NCBI GenBank assembly: GCA_033964015.1
Contig: CM066923.1
Coordinates: 5,321,978-5,385,977, forward strand
Source of the DNA: Scolanthus callimorphus
Taxonomy: Eukaryota; Cnidaria; Anthozoa; Actiniaria; Edwardsiidae
Reading direction: 5' to 3'
Length of the DNA stretch: 64,000 bases
The notes beneath the pieces were generated by a model. It ran no database searches and had not been told where the DNA came from. It saw only the letters and a list, made by a program, of their open reading frames with translations. Of this stretch, positions 39,238-52,502 are shown piece after piece; within the stretch, counting starts at the first letter, position 1, and each line of letters opens with the position of its first letter. Made by a program: the position numbers and the translations under genes.

Positions 39238-41606
39238 ATGGCGGACAAAGCAGCCAGGGTCGTTCTTTGCAGGAATCTAGGAAAAATCTCGTATGCAAGA
39301 GGCATGGAAGTGCAAAACAACTTACTTAGGACTCATCTGAACTATATCACGAAACAATCCGCCGAAAGGCCGCCAAATATTATCTATCTATGCGAACATT
39401 TCCCAGTTTACACAATAGGGATCAGAAATGGGGCAACATTAGAGGAAAAGCAGAGACTTGAAAAACTTGGTGCCGAGTTTCATGTTACTAATCGTGGTGG
39501 CCTTATAACGTTTCACGGACCTGGTCAGCTGATGTGCTATCCTGTTTTGGACTTATCAGGGTTCAAGAAGAGTGTGAGATGGTATGTTGGCCAGCTAGAA
39601 GAAACTTTGGTTGAGACTTGTCGACAGTTTGGTGTGGAATCTAAAACCACGTGTGATACTGGAGTCTGGGTGGGCAATAACAAGATTGCAGCTATAGGTA
39701 GGTAAATAAGATATAAAAGGTCATAATAAGCATCATAAGCCAGAGTGGAGGCTTTGGTCGAATCGCTCTGTCGGACCAAAAGAGCAATTTCGCAGGGTGG
39801 TGAACAGGGTGGTGAAGAGAGGGTAGGGTGTCCATCATGAATCACAAACTAATTTTTCAGGCTTTCATGAATCACAAAATTAACAAATTTCTCATTGATA
39901 ATTTGCTTAAATTGTATAAAAGACAGTGGTGCAAGAAAATCATGAATCACGAAGGAAAAAGTTGAAAATTACTAATCGCTGCAATCAGAATTTGCAATTC
40001 ATGGATCATAAGTAAGACATCTTTCATGAATCACAGCTTTATTGTTTCCATTTTCATGAATCACAAGCCAAACTTTGGCCCAATCATGGATCACAAAAAT
40101 ACCTCCTTCATCATCCTTAACAGAGTTTGTAAGGAGGTCTTGCAAAAAACCTTCCTTCTGGACAAAGATACAGCCGATGTCACAAAAATTAATGTTTTTG
40201 TTATGGGAATTGTGATTCAAAACAAATTGTTAATTTGAGACAGTAATATATAAAAAAATATTGACATGGTTGTAAGAAATTACTACTAGCTGTCTATATT
40301 GTATGGTTTGCCATCTCTGCATTTCACTGGCTGAGGTTCGTGAGGAAAAGAGACCTCTGCGCTGGGTTGAAAACTCGCTTTGTTTTGCCGCCGTCCACAA
40401 CATGGTTTGCTGACCGTTTCTTCAGCCCACTATATGCGCATGCATATCTACAAACATTTCCACTGATATTATTTGAGTCCCCCAGCGGAAAATGTTTGTA
40501 GATATGTGTGCGCATATAGTGGGCTCAAGAAATGGTCAGCAAACCATCCTAGGTTGTTGACGGCGGCCGACAAAGCGTGTTTCGACCCAGCACAGAGGTC
40601 TCTTTTCCTCGCGAACCTCAACCAGGGAAATGCAGAGAAAAGAGGCCTCTGCTAGCAGGGAATCTCAAATCATGATTTGTTTATAAAATACATGCACAGT
40701 AACATGTGCCACCATGCAAAAAGGGCTCAGTGAATGTACTAGTACTATGGATGCAATTGTTAGACAGTTAGAATGTTGCAGATAAATTTATGTTTTACCA
40801 TTTTCCATATTCAGATAAATATTAATGTTTTAGATCAATATTGGGCCATTTATTAGACATGGGGTATTTATTGGACAAGAGCATCTACCAGTATTACAAA
40901 TTTAGAATCTATGGGTTACAAAGTGGGTGCCATAGCTGGCTGCCCCTCACTCTCCATTGCCCCCTGTGGGCAGAGCTATTTCCATCGACTGATTTAGAGA
41001 CTAGAGAGCAATGTTCTGGATTGAATTTGGTAAATCAAATCTGAAACTTTATTTTCAGATGTTTATTAAGAGATTTCTACACGTAATTCGCCTTCTAATA
41101 TCAAACCAAAACAATAACAAATGAGTGGCTGACACTGGCTCTTTAAATTTCTGCCTATTTTGGTGTGTGCATGGTGACAAAGGAAGCTGACAACAAATAT
41201 TTGACTATGCTTTGAAGATTACGATGTCTACACCCCATTCATTTACCTTGTTTGTCACAAAGGTAACTGTTATTATTTTCCTGTATTTCTTGAAAGTATG
41301 AAATTCTCTAGAAAGTCATTTTTTATCTGACAGGTCTTATTAATTAATTTTCTTGCAGGAATTCATGTCAGTCGTTATGTAACCACTCATGGGATTGCCT
41401 TGAACTGTAACAACGATCTCAGATGGTTTGACCATATAGTGCCCTGTGGTCTTATGGGCAAAGGAGTAACATCCCTTTCAAAAGAAGCTGGCAAAGACGT
41501 TTCAGTCGCTGACGCCGCAAGACAATTTCTAGATTGCTTTTCAAAAGTATTTGATTGTGAAATACAAGTTGATGAGGAATCAATTGTAAATTTTCAGCAA
41601 TTGTAA
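39238..41606 (+). CDS. LIPT2: Lipoyl(octanoyl) transferase 2, mitochondrial
   Basis: Transfers octanoyl from mitochondrial acyl-carrier protein to the lipoyl-domain lysine of the glycine-cleavage H protein, the first step of lipoate synthesis. Two exons, 39238-39697 and 41359-41606, joined in phase 1; 235 residues, near the usual size of about 230. LipB-family motifs: RGGLITFHGPGQLMCYP, TGVWVGNNKIAAIG with the catalytic Lys, and IVPCGLMGKGVTSL with the catalytic Cys. The intron falls right after AAIG, so Lys and Cys are on different exons. The chosen ATG (39238) gives MADKAARVVLCRNLG, a plausible mitochondrial N-terminus. The frame is open further upstream to 39001 but without similarity. Poly(A) signal AATAAA at 41628-41633. 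No lesion seen. Confidence 0.96.
39835..40110 (+). repeat. Spaced TTTCATGAATCACAA motifs in the LIPT2 intron
   Basis: CATGAATCACAA or a close variant (CATGGATCACAA, CATGAATCACGA) occurs about seven times in 260 bp at irregular spacing, all in one orientation. Confidence 0.75.
40329..40626. mobile_element. Long hairpin element in the LIPT2 intron
   Basis: Arms of about 130 bp: GAGGTTCGTGAGGAAAAGAG with AGACCTCTGCGCTGGGTTGA on the left, the imperfect inverse on the right. The central pair is CATATCTACAAACATTTCC / GGAAAATGTTTGTAGATATG with a loop of about 30 nt. Confidence 0.8.
40960..41160. repeat. Dispersed repeat, copy 2 (TTTCCATCGACTGATTTAGAG family)
   Basis: Matches 8365-8548 and 63205-63450 over TTTCCATCGACTGATTTAGA, GAATTTGGTAAATCAAATCT and TTTCTACACGTAATTCG; ends near GGCTCTTTAAA. 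Confidence 0.7.
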
Positions 41607-43850
41607 TTTACAGGTTAAAATTTCAAAAATAAATATTTTACAAAATTATAATTGCATATTGAGTCTTCTAATAAGAAGAGATTTTGAAATACATAAACAA
41701 TATTGAGTCTTGATTTGTCAATTATTTGAAGAAAGTTAACAACTAGATAATTGCATTATTCATGAATGCACTTTATATATACTGGGGGGGGGGGGGGGTT
41801 GTTTCAAAAATAACTTTTTTCTAAGTCCTTGAAATGTTGCTCATTAATCCGTGAATATCCAGCTTTAGTATTCACCAAATCGATGGATATCCAATTCTGC
41901 ACTCTGATTGGCTACTGATACTCAGAGTATCCGTGGATATTCGCTGTTTTGCATCACACGCAAGCTTCTGTGCTCCTATTTTGTTGACACAATCCGTTGG
42001 CACCAGTAACTCAAACAATAAAAAGCGGATTTCCGTGGTTTATAATGTGATAAACGCACTTGGGATGCAACGTTTCTCGTGTTTTTCCAGCATCCCAAGT
42101 GCGTTTATCACATTATAAACCACGGAAATCCGCTTTTTATTCCCTTTTAAAAAATAGCATTGCATCTACCGTGCGTTTATAATGACGTGAGACTGCACAG
42201 CCCTCAACCAATCGGAGCGCGCGTACTATCTTAGCTATTTTATAAAAAGATGTTAGATTGAAATTCGCAAAATGTATTGATTGACGATTGAGAAAACTAT
42301 AGCCGAAAAAAGGGTTTTACTGCGGCACTTGAATTTCTGCTTCTTGGCTGTTTTTTATCAATATCAACAATCTGCCACCCGCACAACATTTGCACATGCC
42401 TACAATAGTTGGAGAATTCAAATGGTCCACGGATTCGGACGTCATAAAAACTTAAATTACCTATCGTCGATGGAATCGGCAGACCTGAAAAACAAAAATT
42501 TTCTACAAGTCATTGGGGTGCTTCGGGGTGGTCATGTGACAAACGCCACCAATGACGTAATTAAAGTATTCAACTAAAATCCCACAATACACCGGCGCAC
42601 CCAGCTCTGGATGTGTGCGCACACACCGCAGCGTGCACAGTTGGAAATCAAATTGGATTTCATTTTTAGCGTCTTTCAAAAGACGCTGCGAGTACTAAAA
42701 CAAATCACAAAGCGAATTTACAAGTTAGGATCAATCAAAAGGCCAAATAAAAAGATAAAAGTGATAAGTCGTGAATATGAGTGCGCATGCGTAGAACACC
42801 TTATTCAGACTGTTGCAGAAAGACATCACCGAATGACCCAGAAATGTCGGAAAATGAATAAGTGACTAGCTGATGAGGTTTTATGCGCAACCATGAACAC
42901 ACCAAAAACAAGTGTCCCACATTGAATACTAAGTCGTCTACCACGCCTATATATACGTAGAGGGATGTATAGAGACCGTTAATTGTTCACTACTCATTAC
43001 AAGGGGCGTTCATTTATAATGGTCTGATGGCCGGGCGTTCTCTCACCTAGATCCCTGGACCAAGTCCCTGAGTCGCTACTGAGCAATTAACACCGAGGAT
43101 AGCGACTGTCAGGGCCGAAAGGCGTGGGCGTAAGGACTGTACCCACGGTCGCCATACGACGCTCCAGCCTTCTGTCTGGAAGTATGGTCCTCGTATTTGG
43201 TTAAAAAACGATTTCGCATCTCTTTTATTTATAAAACGCTTCTATAAATTTTTATAATATAGCTACGATATAAGACTTAGAAGGAGAGATACGAAGAGTG
43301 CACTGGTATTCAAAGTTTAATTAAAATGGCTCAGTACTAATCAGTTTGAAAAGCTGCCTAAATTTCGCACCCTGCTCTGATTTTCCGCGAGCTCCTATTA
43401 TAGAGGGACCATAGTCGGGATAACATTTCAGCTCCTAGCACTCAATGATGTCCCAACTTTCCATTAGCGCCAGTAAGAATGGAGAACCAGAATCCTTGAC
43501 CAGAATTGTAGGGGATTTTATTACAACACAGCAGTAACTCTACGTAATCCAAGATGGCGATCCTGGAGAGAGCGAGTCGCGCGCATGCGCTAAGAACATA
43601 GCCGCTATATTACCTAACTACTGGCGTAGTACTAGCCAATCGTTTGATTTACTTGATTTTGAGTGTGCGTCTGTTAACTTAGGCTACATTAGTACATCTT
43701 GGCTAAAAATGTTCCTTGGACATGTGGCTACCGTTTGTAGTAGATGTGCTACTATGTTTCCCATTCTAGGCACGTTCTCAGTTCCTAGACTGTTGGTCAA
43801 GTTCTCCTGCTCAGCAAGTGCTGCTAGCAATATCTGTAATTAAAACTCCT
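41607..43850. other. Intergenic repeats downstream of LIPT2, no gene seen
   Basis: Contains a G-run (41785-41798), a TIR-like pair of GAATATCC motifs (about 41850-41945), and the hairpin at 42017-42141. There is also a GC-rich, stem-forming stretch at about 43030-43200 preceded by TATATATAC at 42951. Short frames here (for example 42611-42865) show no motif I recognise. Confidence 0.5.
42017..42141. repeat. Perfect 52-bp inverted repeat, 21-nt loop
   Basis: AATAAAAAGCGGATTTCCGT through CACTTGGGATGC at 42017-42068 is exactly complementary to 42090-42141. As RNA it would make a long perfect stem. Confidence 0.92.
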
Positions 43851-46800
43851 AATTATGAGCGTCAAGACTCGAGGAGATCACCACACAAAAGAATGTAAAT
43901 GTAAGCTTGTACAACAAATGGGAGGCAATGCTAGGAGTATAAAGAACAGGAGAAACGTCGGGACTTTTTGGCTCGAAAGTTACATGTCGATGTTTGCAAA
44001 CGTAGCCAACAAATTCAGCAAAAGCCAACAATGTTATGCGTTTTTAGCCAACAATGTTTCGATAGCCGTCTCTGTATTGTATTTGTTTTAACAAATTTCT
44101 CAAAGGGGAAACCTTTCTACCTTTCGTCCCGGTCACATGGAAATGTCATACTGCGGTCTTCACAATTCTGCGAGCTCTGAAGCAATAGACAGTAAACCGT
44201 GGTTTAGCAGCTTCACATTCACAAACATCACTCAGAGATTTTGCAAAAGCTACCGGGTTGCTTAGATGTTTGAATCAAGGAACGCTTTGAAAACACAATA
44301 AATTAGTTGGTGCAGAGTTCGAAGAATTTTGAATAAAGTTTGCCTATAATGCGACAAGAGAAACCAAGAATTTGTGATGGAGGGCAAGGCCAGAGAGATT
44401 CTGTTTTAGAGTCAGTTTGAAATATCGGTCTCTGGGCGGGGCCTAAAATTCAATGCTTTCGGAGCGCAGAAAATCTGAGAACACCTAAAATCCGCCTTAA
44501 TGAACCCTTTCTGTTAGTGGGAACGCCTTTTATTAAAACAAATAATAATAACATAATTGAAAATGTGGCAAATAGAAACAAAATTTACTATTTGTGATTT
44601 CATCACGCCCCAATGGCCCTGCGGCTTCGAGTTACTGAACTTTGATTATTTTTCTTATTTATGTTCCATTTCTTATTCCTTTATTTTTAAATTGAAAATG
44701 GAGGTGAAAATATAGATATGTTTTCTATGCACTTTGGTACTGTAATTGCAATGAATCCCATAACTGCTATTCATGATTAAAATGATTCGGTTTCGTGAGA
44801 GTTTACGAACTAAGCCGGTGTGCTGGAATGAAATGTATAAACGGCGCGTGCGTGACAGGGCGCCCCTGCTGTGCACCTCCTGCGTGGAGCCCCCGGTGAG
44901 TGGCTCGTGCCGTGTGTTTCGCACACTTGTGGCCGGACTCCCTGTGGTTTCCAATCAATGCCAAATTCAGGACCTGTAACTAAATTGTTGATTAAACTTT
45001 TGTGATATACACGTCGAAAAAGATGTTCTCTAATTCGTGGATTTATGTCCTTGGAACTTTCTGACGAGGGTTTTTGTGAATATAAATCGTATGTCAGATT
45101 TTGCTTTAGTTGCTTTGTTTTTAGCGCTTTGCAGCGAACGATTTCGTGCGAAAAACGTAGACCTTTCTCTTGTTTTTGTTAAAAGACCACAGGTGCCGTA
45201 TTGAAGAAGAAGTAAACAGTTCACAACTTAATTCTTCTGCTCTGCTGGTCTTGCAAACAATACTTTTTGAAGAATTATTTTATGTGCTCCACTCTTAACC
45301 TGTCTCGATCTGAGGTTTAATCGCTCGCCCACAGCAAAGTTACTAAAAGGGGATTAACTGTGCCAGACAGGTGACACGTTAAGATTCACTCAAATTACAT
45401 AAGAGAATTTCAAAAGAAGTTAACATAAATGTGGAAATGTTGGGTTAACTCACATAATCTTCGTTATTTTGTCATTAGGTGAAATACTGTAGTAGACTGC
45501 ATTTTCAGTGCACAATTGAAGTTCGGAAGAGAAACCGTACAACCAGCGTACAACTTAGTTCCTACAGAAGGTCGAATAAGGACTGAATGCCCTGAAAGCT
45601 GTTCACTTTCTCCCTGCTCCAAGTTGAGCATGGCTCGCGTTTATCAAGCGTTTATATCAAAATAAGTAAACCACTCCAATAATAAAAAAAAAACTGGAAC
45701 AGGCGAAGAAGACGACGAAGGAGCGCTCTGCATAAAAACTCAACTTAAAAATACCTAAAAAAGAAGCAACGACAAGGAACGACGAACTATGGTTCCGTGT
45801 TTTCTTGTTTAATTAAATACTAGCTTGTCCGCACAATACAAAAGTAATTTTCTCTTTTCTTTTGATTATTCAATTAATATAAAGCAAATAATGTTATGAA
45901 GTACAGCTTTTCATTTCGCCGCCCATTTTGCTTATCTGATTTCACTTCGTTTCGGCGTAACGACCTTGGATGCAAAAAGTTCAGAATGATTGAACTTTTG
46001 AAGTTTGTCATACTCTCAGCGATCTCAGAGTGTCTGGGCCTTGCGCATTGTGACCTAATCTCGATTAACACCTTTTACTAACTTAAGTATCAGTTAGAAA
46101 GAAGGCCACCTGATTTTAGTCTTTAAATTAAATAACCGTATTGTAGAAGAAATTACCTGATTTAAATAAATGATTTCGGATCAAAAAATTATTATAGGAT
46201 TTCGCTAAACATTGTTTCGCTGTACCGCCTGTGTACCTTGAACAAACGAAGCACCGGGGTGCTTTTGAAGTAGGTTTTCTTTCCTCTTTTATCAATGCGT
46301 TTTCCATTCTTTTTTCAATTTAATGCTTAGAGCTAATTCTAAGCTTTTGTTCAGGCCACTGGATTTCAAATTAATTACAAAAGCGTTCTGCTCTCGTTCC
46401 ATAAGGCCCGCTATCGGTTGCTAGGTGATGGGAGATCTAGTGAAATAACCATTTTTCCACGATTTTGCACAAAACATTACAAAATGACTAAACCTAACGC
46501 CTTATGAAATACCGCAAACACTACTAAACTCTTCAGTGAATTTTATATTGTTGTGTAGTCAAAATAAATATTTGACGTGTCCTAAAGAAAAAATAATAAT
46601 TTACACAAGCTTTCGTGTTTTATGGGCGGCGGGCTTCTGTTTTGTACAGAGTTTTGAAACTTTTTTATGCAAATCAAAAGTAACAGAAACAAATAAAGGG
46701 AAGAAAAACCGACTGATTCACAATTCAAGGCACTTTTCTTGATTTGTCTTCTTGTTTTAACTCTTTAGATGTCTTTAGAAGCCTATATTTAGCTCTTAAT

Positions 46801-49800
46801 AAAATTAATTTTAAGCGTGTTTACCTTGGCTTTGTTTGCCCAGCAGCCCGCACTACAAGAGCCTCTAGCATCGCGCCAAAAATGGGTTTCTTTTAATCCA
46901 GAAACTTTTTTCACACCTCTGTTCACGCAGCTGCGAAATTAAATCCCAAAACAAACTGCATTTGGGTGTTGCTAGCATTTCTATACACGAAAATTGAAAA
47001 AGAGTTTGCTGTCTTTTGTAGTTGTTCATGTTTGTTGTCTAACAGTTATTGTTCAGTAACCTGACTTATTGTTTAAACTACTTTGTTCTGTTTCTGGTCC
47101 GTTCAAGAAATGGGAATTTCATGTTAAGGGACTTAGTGTTTTCCCTTGCCGTTAAGAGGGAACTCAGTGTTTATCTTTTTTCCATAATGTCCATGCACGT
47201 AAAATGTATAAGTAAGTTGGAATTTTTAGAAGCAAGTTGTGGAAACAAAACCAATACTTGTCAAAACTGGATCAGCGCTACGGAGTCCATGAAATCGCAG
47301 GGAAGTTCTTTTAATATGCTTCAACTTCAAACTACTGCAATAAAAAAGATGCCCCTACTTTAATGAAATCGCATTGACAATTGTCAGCGCTTTTGTGAAC
47401 GTTTTATATTATACATTTATACATTAGAAATAAACTTCACTTACAAGCTTTCGGTCAAATTAATTTTAGTCTAAGCTAGGATAATACTGTAATAATCTGA
47501 TCGCTTTTCAGTACTGGAGATAGCTTTGCATTAAAAAGCGTTACCTTTTCGGGAATGTTTTTTCACGAATAACTTAATAAAGCTTCTGGATCTATTTTTT
47601 CATGTTTCAAACAAGACATTCAACGGGAGCCCGTAAAGAAGGAACTTCCCAATAAGCACGTTGTCCTTGTTTTACACACTTTTCAATTCTTATCTTGGCC
47701 GAACGTATCTAGTTCTCGCAACTATTGTTCAAACCATTTGGAACAAAAAACGAATTTACATGCACTCTCTAATTTGTGACCAAACATGAATTGTTCTATA
47801 ATTACTAAACATACAGAAGAGGGAATCCCTTCAAAAACTAATTGAAATTTCTCTTGTTGAATTTGCTCCAGCCAGAGGGTTAACCACCAAAAAATGAAAA
47901 CAACTTGCTTGGCATACAAATAGGAGGCTTGTGTTGCTCTGCTCTGTTGTTTTGAATAACTGTATTTATTACGAAATTTTCTGAGAAAAAAACAAAGACG
48001 AAACCCAGTTTCAAGTAATGACCCTCCATTGTCGAAAATCATGTTTGCTTGGAAAATGCTGCAAAAGTTGTTGAGCAATGTTTACTTTTAATAAATCTCT
48101 TGTTTGGATCGAGTCACCGGTCGCGTAAGCCTGAGCAATTACAAACGCAGTAAATTTTACCGAAAAATCACATACCTTAATTTCGATACCAGTTTGTATC
48201 CTATTGCTGGGTGATCTTGGAAGCCATTGTAATAACAGAATGTAAAGGTTTCCCAAAACATTTGAATAAACAGCGTTGAATTTTCCCCATATTGCAGACC
48301 TGGAATCGCGTCCCGCACGTGGTCCAAACGAATACCAAAGTTTTAAAAGTGTCTAAAGTTTGCTTTCGTGTCAAAAACCTGTCACTATTAGCACCACTTA
48401 TTTACCCAACCCGTTGATGGCTGAGAATTAAGAGAACACCGTTTTCAGTACAAGGAAAGTTATCGTCTTGTTTCGTCGTTTTAAAGTGGGACCAGACCTA
48501 ATAGATTGACTGCAAAAGGCTAATTGACTCGAAAAGGGGGGAGCCATGGCAATTGTCTAAATATATTAGCCATGTGTATGATGAATCCGATAGTTCAATT
48601 TTAATACGACCAAAGGTTTCCATTTCATGGATATAACACCTTCACCAATGAAAATTATTCTGCAACCAAGATATGTGTAAATTAATTGTTATTTTTATCA
48701 TTATAGTTACTTGTTTTATTTCCTAGAAACAAAGTCATTTTTCAGCCGCAAACTCATTCTTTGCCTCTTTAACGTAACTTCGTTATCTGACAAGAATTTG
48801 ATCAAAAGTGCTTTTGAGATAACAAAGCCACACTTAGATGTGTAGTCTTTCGGTTTTTCTCTCCAGAAAAATCTTCCATCGTTTTATGGAATAATCAAAA
48901 TCGTTTAATTCTGCAAGATTTAAAAAAAAAAAGAATCTTTTCGGGGATCGCTAGTGCGCCTGACCTTACTTGCTATTGTTTTCGATTGCTATGCCGAAGG
49001 ACTTGCAATTTAGAATACTCATTTGAAGTTCATCTCTAATACAATAAGATGCGACGCCTTTTTGCCTACCCCTAGAGTATCTAAAGTTTGTGGTTTCATA
49101 TCTCTAGTTAACTCTATAGTAGATCAGACATGCTGGCCATGTTAAGACGGTTCTTCTTTGCTGACTGATCTTCGCTCTCTGTGTGACCATGTGCCTCTTC
49201 GCGAAGTCTATACTAGGGGCACGTCCAGCGAAACGCGGTGCTCGTCGACAACAATAAATCGAAAGGTGAGACATCAAGTCGGAATTTGCTCTCAGTGTAA
49301 TTCCATATCCTACCATGCCACCTGAAAAAACTGCAACCTTTCTTCGCAGGTGTACCATCCAGTTGAAGAGAAGTTTGTTTATTGTTACCGTTTAGGCGTA
49401 GTTCAAATAGAAATCACAAGCAACAGAGCCGGGTTGTGACGGTCACCCTGTATTCAAGCCATGCCCGGCAAGGAGCGACGGAAGTGTTTGTTCATCGGCT
49501 TAGCACTGAACATAGATCAGTATGTTGTCAGTGGAAAATGTTTTGAATAAAGTGGCAAACAGAACAAAGAAGTCTAATACTCCAATAGACTTTATAAACT
49601 TTTAAATGCACAAATAGAATAAAAATATTCCTTTTTTCAATTTGGCTGAAGTTCACTTTGCTTTCAAATAATGTATTTTAGCTTTCTAATTTTTTCTGTA
49701 ATTGTTGATCATTTAGGTTTCATATTTTCACTGATGATAGAAAACACAAAGAAAAATCAAAAGCCTAAAACTCTTTAGAAATTGCTTGTTAAAGGAATGC

Positions 49801-52435
49801 GAGAAGCTATACAAAACGTTGAGGTATACTTGAAAATTCATTTGTGCAACCTTTGAATGAAAAACATAGTTGAAACGTGAAATTTAAAATAAGAGAACAT
49901 GTAAATTCAAAGCTTTTAAAAATGTATAAATTTACACGCAAATAATAACCTTAACTATGTACTATAAGTTTTTCTTGACGAGTTTCTTCCTTGTATCAGG
50001 CTTTCCCTCTTTTTGCTTATGAATATTTTAATTTTTAATTACCTCGATCCAAGTCAGGCACTGAATGGCTCATACTTATGTTTAACTGCTCCTAGGATGC
50101 TCGTTCTAGCTGGGTATATTTTGATGATTCAATTCAAATGAAAAGTTGGAACCAGAAGTATACATGTTTTTAATACTTACAACGTTAGTAAACGAGAACT
50201 TAGCAGTGGGGACATCATAGCTTTGGACAAACTAGCCTTGCTGGATATCATCAAATACATCTCTGTTTTCTTGTGCAGTGCAAAACTAAACTTTCTACTT
50301 CGTTTTGCTTTTTTTCTTCTGAATTTTTTTTTACGTCTGATGTCAATTTACAAAGCAGGAAGTGAGCACTTGTGCTTTTATCTTACTCCTTAAAACTCAC
50401 TCATCTTTGCAACATGTCTATTTTTAACACCCCCTCAAGTCACCTACAGTCCATTGTTGGCCCTTTAAAGCAATACCTCATAAGTAAGGTAAAAGAGCCA
50501 GGCGCTAGGGCAATTACAAAGCATAATGAGGTTTTTAAGTTCGCGGTTTTGGAGTTATTCCCCAGCCGTCCTCTAACCAAACAGGAGAGGTTATCTCTGC
50601 GTCTAGCGCTCCGGTTTACTGCCATCTCCCCATTTCGGAACAAAGGCCACATGGACAGTGCAGGGTAATGCGTAGATTTTACAATCAAGCTAAATTGGCT
50701 CGAAGCGTGTCCAAAACGTCAGAAGTGCACGTGTGAGATGTCCTTGATTCGCGCTTGCACTGACACAAGTAATTATTTCCTTCAAAGGAATATTTATTCA
50801 CTTTTCCACCATCCCTTGTCTCCCATACTTAGCTCCGACTCCCAAAATAATGGCGCGAAACAATGGCCGGCCCTTTTTAGCAATAGCATTATGGTGATTA
50901 TGCAAAACCCGTTTTTAAAGCAACATGTGTCTAAGAATGGCGATGTCTATTAGCTTTTCAAGTTAAATTTACAGCCAGGGAAATATATGTCGATATTCAC
51001 CCCAGATAAGCCAATCCCAGGAGCCGAACACCCCTGGTGGAACCCCCATATCGGGCCAACACCCTATAAAGGTTTAGTGTGTTTTTCTTAAGGATGAAAC
51101 AGGGGACATAATATAATCTAATCAGTCAGTAGTTTATTGTTATTCATGTGTAATCAGGGAATCCAGATGTGGTTTATCTTGCAGTGCGATTGCTCTCCTC
51201 GGATGAGTATCCCGTTAACAACTGCTTGTGGTATATGCCACTATCAGTTTTCTGTTGTCCCAAACTCAGACAGGGTAGCCTTATAATACAATCATGTGGT
51301 GTGTGGTTAAGCAAAGCATGTATAGCTTCTCTCCTGGCGCCTGCACTGGTAATGCTCTTGTTAAAAAGAGCGTGCATCCCCAGCCTGAGCCTGGACGCCT
51401 GCCCTATCGCCAACGAATTAACAACTCATTGGAAACCAAGACAATGAACGGACAGTGATCACAGTCAACCAAACAGTAGAAACGACTCAACTTTGTCAAT
51501 CTGGCAATTAAAAATCTCCAATTTTAAGAGAGCTTGACAGTCGGTCTTTTATGACTGTGTTTGTGCAATAAAACTAAGCAAAGCTCCCTTTTTAGCAGCG
51601 TGTTCATTAGCTGGTTCGTGTGACAAATGGAATAATAGACTAAGAAAATAGCGAAAGTTGACGTTCTAGTATGGACAGGTTACTCCGATGGCCTGGTGTG
51701 ACCCAGCCGGACTAAGCACGGATTGTCTGAGAAAGCAACGTATTTTACAAAGCAGTTAATTGTTCATTTGTTGCAGTTATCTTCTTGCTCCTGGCGTCCT
51801 CTACTTTTTCCACTTCAAATCCAGTGGACGAGAACAAACTCACACTACGCGCATGCGCATGATCAAACTACCTGCTGTTTCTTCAGGAAGCATTAAATCA
51901 TTTCAGGAAAAACTTCGGAAACCGGGTCCTGGAACTAGAAACTGTAAATTGTCGCGTGAACCAATTGCCCTTCTGTATAAATTACACACAACTTTAATGT
52001 AATTAATCCCACGCGTTCATTGCAGACAATAGCGAAGGAATTTAGAAATACAAACAAACCCTTTTCAAAATATGACTTAGCCGTGGAACTCTAAGACTTT
52101 AATGTGGTCCCGTTGGCACGTAAAACACCCGAGGACTTCGTTATTGCGTCAAAATAAAAAGATGAGTGTTTTTTAACACTGTCTTTGAATTTTGAACGCC
52201 GTAAAAGAGGCCTACGTAAAAAGCTCACTAATCGTTTGATGTAATTGTCCAAAGGTGATAAACATGATAGAAATCTTTAAAATTGAATGAGGCTCCAATT
52301 AGAGTAAAAGTTGCATTCATTGGTGAAGTTTTGATAAGGTTTTATTGACTTTGTTCAACTGCCTATTTACGGGTAGCGTGGCGGAGGGCTCGGCGCTGGG
52401 GAGTTGCTTTCGCGACTGGCTTTGTTTAGAGACTC
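43851..52435. other. AT-rich gene-poor stretch upstream of the bHLH gene
   Basis: About 8.6 kb with very few of the TIR elements that crowd the rest of the window and no coding exon I can support. Open frames (for example 47049-47363, 50372-50668, 51760-52002) lack recognisable domains. The position next to a developmental-type transcription factor makes cis-regulatory content likely, but that is inference. Confidence 0.5.
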
Positions 52436-52502
52436 TTTATAAGGCAGATGGGGCCGGACTACCAAGACTCAGTCGCATCATCGTGCAGAAGGAGAGAGGA
52501 CG
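52436..52502 (+). promoter_or_regulatory. Core promoter of the bHLH gene: TATA + Inr + DPE
   Basis: TTTATAA at 52436-52442, initiator TCAGTC at 52469-52474 (A+1 at 52471), and GGACG at 52498-52502, which is position +28 to +32 and fits the DPE consensus RGWYV. The predicted non-coding exon 1 runs 52471-52548, followed by donor GTAAGTAG. Exon 2 starts at 53453 after TTCTTTTAG. Confidence 0.6.

Noticed and set aside
50372..50668. 98-codon plus-strand frame in the desert before the bHLH gene
   Set aside because: Composition looks somewhat coding-like but there is no motif, no partner exon and a rival frame on the other strand.
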